Below, piece after piece: positions 61,701 to 64,000 of a stretch of DNA of 64,000 nucleotides; positions within the stretch are counted from its first letter, which is position 1; each line of letters starts with the position of its first letter. The DNA comes from Cyclobacteriaceae bacterium (GTDB taxonomy: Bacteria > Bacteroidota > Bacteroidia > Cytophagales > Cyclobacteriaceae). The notes under the pieces are model-generated. The model worked only from the letters and a program-made list of their open reading frames with translations, had not been told where the DNA came from and did no database searches. The position numbers and the translations under genes were made by a program. The stretch is from the NCBI GenBank assembly GCA_016787755.1, contig JAEUUA010000025.1, positions 1-64,000 on the forward strand. The letters run 5' to 3'.

Positions 61701-62071
61701 CATACTCCCTCGGTTTCGAGACCTGCAGCTGCTGTAATATCTTTGAATTTAAAATTCCCCGAGTTTAGATAAAGTTTATTAGAAACAAGATTGCCTGCAA
61801 AAAAAACATCCAGCAAGCCATCGTTATTAAAATCTCCAAGCCCAACGCCACCACCATTATAAAAACTTCTGAAAGTATAAGGATTCAATTCTTCTGTGTA
61901 ATCCAGTTGATTAATAAAATCAATACCGGTTTCTGAAGCCTGATGAGCTTTAAAAAGCAAGTTAGCTGAAAGATTTTCATGATTGCTACAAGCAGCAAGG
62001 AGTAGCAAGGTAATGGCCAAGTAAAGAAAAATGGAAACCTTACCCACATTTAAAACATTACGTTCTTGCAT
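58730..62071 (-). CDS. FG-GAP/VCBS-repeat, ASPIC/UnbV lipoprotein (copy 1 of 3)
   Basis: A 1113-residue lipoprotein (signal ends Leu-Leu-Ala-Ala-Cys-Ser-Asn) that leads the FG-GAP run after the terminator. It has the same architecture as the other two: Tyr-Asn-Gly-Gly-Gly-Val-Gly-Leu-Gly-Asp-Phe-Asn-Asn-Asp-Gly, FG-GAP Asp loops, Ala-Ala-Thr-Asp-Trp-Ser-Trp-Gly, an ASPIC-like domain at about 545-620 (Met-Arg-Gly-Phe-Met-Ser-Ser, His-Ile-Gly-Val-Gly, Trp-Pro-Asn-Asp) and a second propeller half. The exact cargo or partner is not known. Confidence 0.9.
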   Translation of the reverse strand: MQERNVLNVGKVSIFLYLAITLLLLAACSNHENLSANLLFKAHQASETGIDFINQLDYTEELNPYTFRSFYNGGGVGLGDFNNDGLLDVFFAGNLVSNKLYLNSGNFKFKDITAAAGLETEGVWTTGVSVVDINADGYLDIYLCKSGPPGGAKRKNELLINQGNLTFVEQAAKYGLDFEGLSIHAAFFDYDRDGDLDCYLLNNSLRSVGGFDLRRDQRKTPDPEGGNRLLRNDNSFFVDVSQPAGIYSSKIGFGLGVTIGDINKDGWPDIYVSNDFFERDYFYINNQDGTFSERLEDLVREISLGSMGADLADINNDGLPELFVTEMLPADDARLKTTSQFETWDKYQSAVDQGYYHQFSRNVLQLNNGNGTFSEISRLSGTAATDWSWGALIFDMNNDGTKDIFVANGIYKDLINQDYVNFIANATAVREILRKEKKVIQRLVDSIPSNQLPNYAFRNNGDLTFTNMASEWGLGLPTHSNGSAYGDLDNDGDLDLVLNNVNMPIGLYENQSEKLLPENKTISFFLHGEGLNTFAIGANVAVYADDKVFYQEVSPMRGFMSSVDPIIHIGVGAVAIVDSVKINWPNDQQTKLSNVAVGQLHTLFQKDATSKIDFARVDQPTVFSTHPNFTIDFTHEENDFVDFDRDRLLFNMISNEGPCLCTGDINGDGFDDFYIGGAKGQAGAMYIQSKSNGFSKIDLTNLTKDKDSEDTDCVFFDANGDGKPDLYVASGGNEFSSSSAALLDRLYMNEGNNHFKKSDQAFPVSTAFESTGTVSAADFDNDGDVDLFVGVRVIPFLYGLPGNGYILTNDGNGNFTNITSQIAPQLEKVGMITDSQWVDLNQDKKLDLVLVGEWMPIRIFLQEEGKFLDKTEAWGLKDTHGWYHSLSMGDFDKDGLLDIVAGNHGLNSRFKATASEPVSLYLNDFDQNGTMEQITTRFDNGVSYPLVLRHDLISQIPMLKKKYLHFSDYKGKTIEDIFSPDQISQSIKLNAYTFETAVWLNREGTFVKANLPIEAQFAPVYSILTDDFNQDGNLDLILGGNLYRAKPETGIYDGSYGLLLTGDGHGTFKYEPATRSGLLIKGEVRSLKQIKHKDIKLVLVGKNNDKLELLKYR

Positions 62072-62158
62072 TATAATCCCGTAAAATTAAGAAGGGTATG
62101 CTCTAATACCAATTGACAAAATGATAAAACAGTTCTGTTTTCATTCTTTATCAAAATG

Positions 62159-62190
62159 AAAAAAGGCAAGCAGTATTGCTTGCCTTTTTT
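62159..62190. terminator. Bidirectional Rho-independent terminator after susD
   Basis: GGCAAGCA (62165-62172), loop GTAT, TGCTTGCC (62177-62184): a perfect 8-bp stem with six A on the left (62159-62164) and six T on the right (62185-62190). It ends 20 bp past the susD stop on the minus strand and 88 bp before the first FG-GAP gene. It should cut susCD transcripts off from the FG-GAP run, which then needs its own promoter. Confidence 0.85.
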
Positions 62191-62209
62191 ATTATTTGAT
62201 GATCAACCC

Positions 62210-63844
62210 TTAGTACCCAGGATTCTGAGTCAACTTAGCGTTTGCGTCAAGCTGTTGCTTAGGAATAGGAAACAATTGATACTTGGTTGAAGCATCAACG
62301 CCCTTAAATCCATAAGCGGCTCCAAATTTTCCGAAACGGAGCATGTCCTGTCTGCGGGTCATTTCTGCAAACATTTCACGGCCTCGTTCAGCATATAATT
62401 TATCTGCATCTAAGGTAACAAATGGATCCACTTTAGCTCTGGTTCGGATTTGATTCACCAGGGTAAGTGCTTCGGCATTTCCGTACCCATTCAATCTTGC
62501 CAGTGCTTCGGCACGAATCAATAAAACATCGGCATAGCGAAACACAACAAAGTCGTTGCTCATGTTTGCAGTTCCGCCAATTTCAAATGCATATTTTCCT
62601 ATGCGTGCTCCACCCTGTCGCCATGCGTTAGGTCCGAGTTCATTTATGCGAGGAGTAAAATTAAGGTTAATTCCATCCGGATCTGGCTGAGCCGATCCGG
62701 GTCCCTCAAAAGCAGGATCTACTGCTTTATCTCCACTTGGCTTGTATTGAGGACCAACAACAAAGTTAGAAAGACGGGAATCTTGCGTACCCACATCATC
62801 AGGAACACGATCGTTGTTTGCGTCAATTGCTAAACCCAACCAAACCGGACCTTGAGGCCCTGGATTTGTTACCGGATTGGAATACGAGTTGTAAAACTCT
62901 TCAACCACAGAGTATCCATTCCATGGTTGGTCAGTCAGATTATATACCGTCTGACTTGCATAGTGCAACGTCATCATAGGCCAGTTAAAACCACCTGCAA
63001 AAACCTTATCATAAGGATATACAAAGATGTTTTCGTTCGATCCTGCATTGTTCACAGCAAAGTTATCTTTATAGGTGGCTTCCAAATTGTATTTGCCCCC
63101 ATCGATAATCGCTTTTGCATCATCAGCTGCCTTCTGATACTGTGCTGTTCCGGTATAAATCTGTGCATTCAAGTAAAGTTTTGCCCGGATCGTCAATGCA
63201 GCCCATCTTGTCATTCTTCCGTAAGTAGTTGCATCTTTAGCAGTTGGAAGCACCGGTATAACCGCATTGAGTTCTGACTCTATGAAATTGTATAATTCCT
63301 GACGCGATGAGGCACCTTTTACCTCTGTATCATTGAAGTCGGTAACAAGCGGACCTCTTCCAAATCCGTCCATAATCCAATAGTACCAGAGTGCGCGAAC
63401 CGCTCGCAATTCAGCGATGTATGCGTCAGCACTCGTATTGCCTTGAGCTTTCAGTTCTTGAAACTGTGCAAGCAAACGATTAGCTGTGCTTATACCACCG
63501 TAAAGCTGACCCCATGTGTTATTGAAAAATCCGTTGTCAGGCGTGAAAGTATGTAAGTGCAATTGTTGGAGCACGCCTCCATCAAACCAGTCACCCCCTT
63601 TTGTGGTAATGATCAATTCGTCTGAAACTAATTCGTTGGTCGACCAGAGGTTTGAATGATTACCCAAACCACCAAAACTTGAATAGGCAGCGCCCAAACC
63701 AGCGATCAATTCTTGATCTGTCTGAAAGAAGTTATCGGCCGTTACCTGATCAAATAATTCTTCATCCAGATTGGTACATGAGAATGTGAAGAAAGTCACA
63801 CTCACACCAATCATTCCTATTTTTCTTAAAAAATTTCTTTTCAT
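62210..63844 (-). CDS. RagB/SusD family nutrient-binding lipoprotein
   Basis: A 544-residue surface lipoprotein (signal ends Thr-Phe-Ser-Cys-Thr-Asn) that forms the lid of a SusC-type importer. SusD marks include Asp-Gln-Val-Thr-Ala-Asp-Asn-Phe-Phe near residue 33, Leu-Arg-Ala-Val-Arg-Ala-Leu-Trp-Tyr-Tyr near 147, Tyr-Ala-Asp-Val-Leu-Leu-Ile-Arg-Ala-Glu-Ala-Leu-Ala near 437 and the end Glu-Arg-Gly-Arg-Glu-Met-Phe, with Phe-Pro-Ile-Pro near the C-terminus. The substrate is not readable from sequence; no glycoside hydrolase follows. Paired with the SusC gene upstream. Confidence 0.95.
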   Translation of the reverse strand: MKRNFLRKIGMIGVSVTFFTFSCTNLDEELFDQVTADNFFQTDQELIAGLGAAYSSFGGLGNHSNLWSTNELVSDELIITTKGGDWFDGGVLQQLHLHTFTPDNGFFNNTWGQLYGGISTANRLLAQFQELKAQGNTSADAYIAELRAVRALWYYWIMDGFGRGPLVTDFNDTEVKGASSRQELYNFIESELNAVIPVLPTAKDATTYGRMTRWAALTIRAKLYLNAQIYTGTAQYQKAADDAKAIIDGGKYNLEATYKDNFAVNNAGSNENIFVYPYDKVFAGGFNWPMMTLHYASQTVYNLTDQPWNGYSVVEEFYNSYSNPVTNPGPQGPVWLGLAIDANNDRVPDDVGTQDSRLSNFVVGPQYKPSGDKAVDPAFEGPGSAQPDPDGINLNFTPRINELGPNAWRQGGARIGKYAFEIGGTANMSNDFVVFRYADVLLIRAEALARLNGYGNAEALTLVNQIRTRAKVDPFVTLDADKLYAERGREMFAEMTRRQDMLRFGKFGAAYGFKGVDASTKYQLFPIPKQQLDANAKLTQNPGY

Positions 63845-63857
63845 AACTATGATTTAT

Positions 63858-64000
63858 TTAAAATCCAAGGTTTACACCAAATGTAAAGGTACGGGTAGTG
63901 AAATACGTTGACCTTCTTTCAATACCTGGCGCCAAGCCATCATCACTGTCAGTATCCTTATACCGAACCTCAGGATCAACCCCAGTATAATTTGTAATTG
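63858..64000 (-). CDS. SusC/RagA TonB-linked outer membrane protein, C-terminus (partial)
   Basis: The minus strand encodes 47 in-frame residues up to a TAA at 63858-63860. They include Asn-Tyr-Thr-Gly-Val-Asp-Pro-Glu-Val, Gly-Leu-Ala-Pro-Gly-Ile-Glu-Arg-Arg-Ser-Thr-Tyr-Phe-Thr-Thr-Arg-Thr-Phe-Thr, and the end Phe-Gly-Val-Asn-Leu-Gly-Phe. This is the classic last strands of a SusC barrel. The gene ends 13 bp before the SusD start and continues beyond the window. It forms the import channel with that SusD. Confidence 0.93.
   Translation of the reverse strand, partial: ITNYTGVDPEVRYKDTDSDDGLAPGIERRSTYFTTRTFTFGVNLGF

Noticed and set aside
62852..63277. 141-codon plus-strand frame inside susD
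   Set aside because: Antisense to a clear SusD; no independent support.
1..64000. CRISPR array, prophage, insertion sequence or defence island
   Set aside because: No spaced direct-repeat array, transposase, integrase, phage structural or defence gene was recognised apart from the partial GIY-YIG gene.

Overview
The window looks like chromosome from a free-living, aerobic, sugar-using member of the Bacteroidota, most likely Cytophagales. The evidence is the mix of gene families: a SusC/SusD pair, TonB-dependent receptors with CarboxypepD_reg-like plugs, DUF4249 lipoproteins, FG-GAP/ASPIC lipoproteins, a Nudix-type sugar regulator, a GTP-type PEP carboxykinase, and TAnnTTTG-type -7 promoter boxes. 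No rRNA, complete tRNA, CRISPR array, insertion sequence or prophage was seen. All family assignments were made by eye from motifs.

Layout. (1) 1-142: the C-terminus of a GIY-YIG nuclease followed by a tRNA T-arm-like hairpin. (2) 260-5773 (+): a START-like protein, then a glucose-entry block of pgi, pfkA, a ROK glucokinase and an MFS transporter. (3) 5818-10472: a secreted caspase-like protein, a possible 45-codon small membrane protein, cbpA-cbpM, and GTP-dependent pckG on the minus strand. (4) 10473-10990: a gene-free stretch with decayed repeats. (5) 10991-21011 (-): a sugar-oxidation block of Gfo/Idh/MocA oxidoreductase, two TIM-barrel isomerases, two c-type cytochrome modules, a DUF1080 (3-keto-glycoside hydrolase-type) protein, a ThuA-PQQ dehydrogenase-cytochrome fusion and a TonB receptor. 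(6) 21103-26048: xylA and xylB (-), a divergent Nudix-like regulator with a degenerate catalytic box, and an MFS sugar transporter. (7) 26092-31892: mixed housekeeping and hypothetical genes. (8) 31935-45347 (-): a long tightly packed run of SLC45-like MFS, glpF, glpK, glpD, a DUF3179 protein, a GH13 alpha-glucosidase, ROK and PfkB kinases, pgmB and a GH65 phosphorylase. (9) 45533-50113 (+): a TonB receptor with two duplicated DUF4249 lipoproteins. (10) 50110-64000 (-): the end of susC, susD, a strong terminator, three giant FG-GAP/ASPIC lipoproteins around a small lipoprotein, and a vanadium-haloperoxidase/PAP2-type lipoprotein.

How it fits together. Several modules send sugars into the same glycolytic core: xylose through xylA/xylB, alpha-glucosides through GH13/GH65/pgmB/ROK, glycerol through glpF/K/D, and possibly glycosides through 3-keto intermediates in the Gfo/Idh-DUF1080-ThuA block. 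Two observations stand out. An identical 18-bp perfect palindrome lies upstream of pfkA (inside the end of pgi) and upstream of pckG, which suggests one regulator sees both glycolysis and gluconeogenesis. The glycerol genes are embedded in a GH65 phosphorylase operon, which raises glucosylglycerol as a possible substrate.
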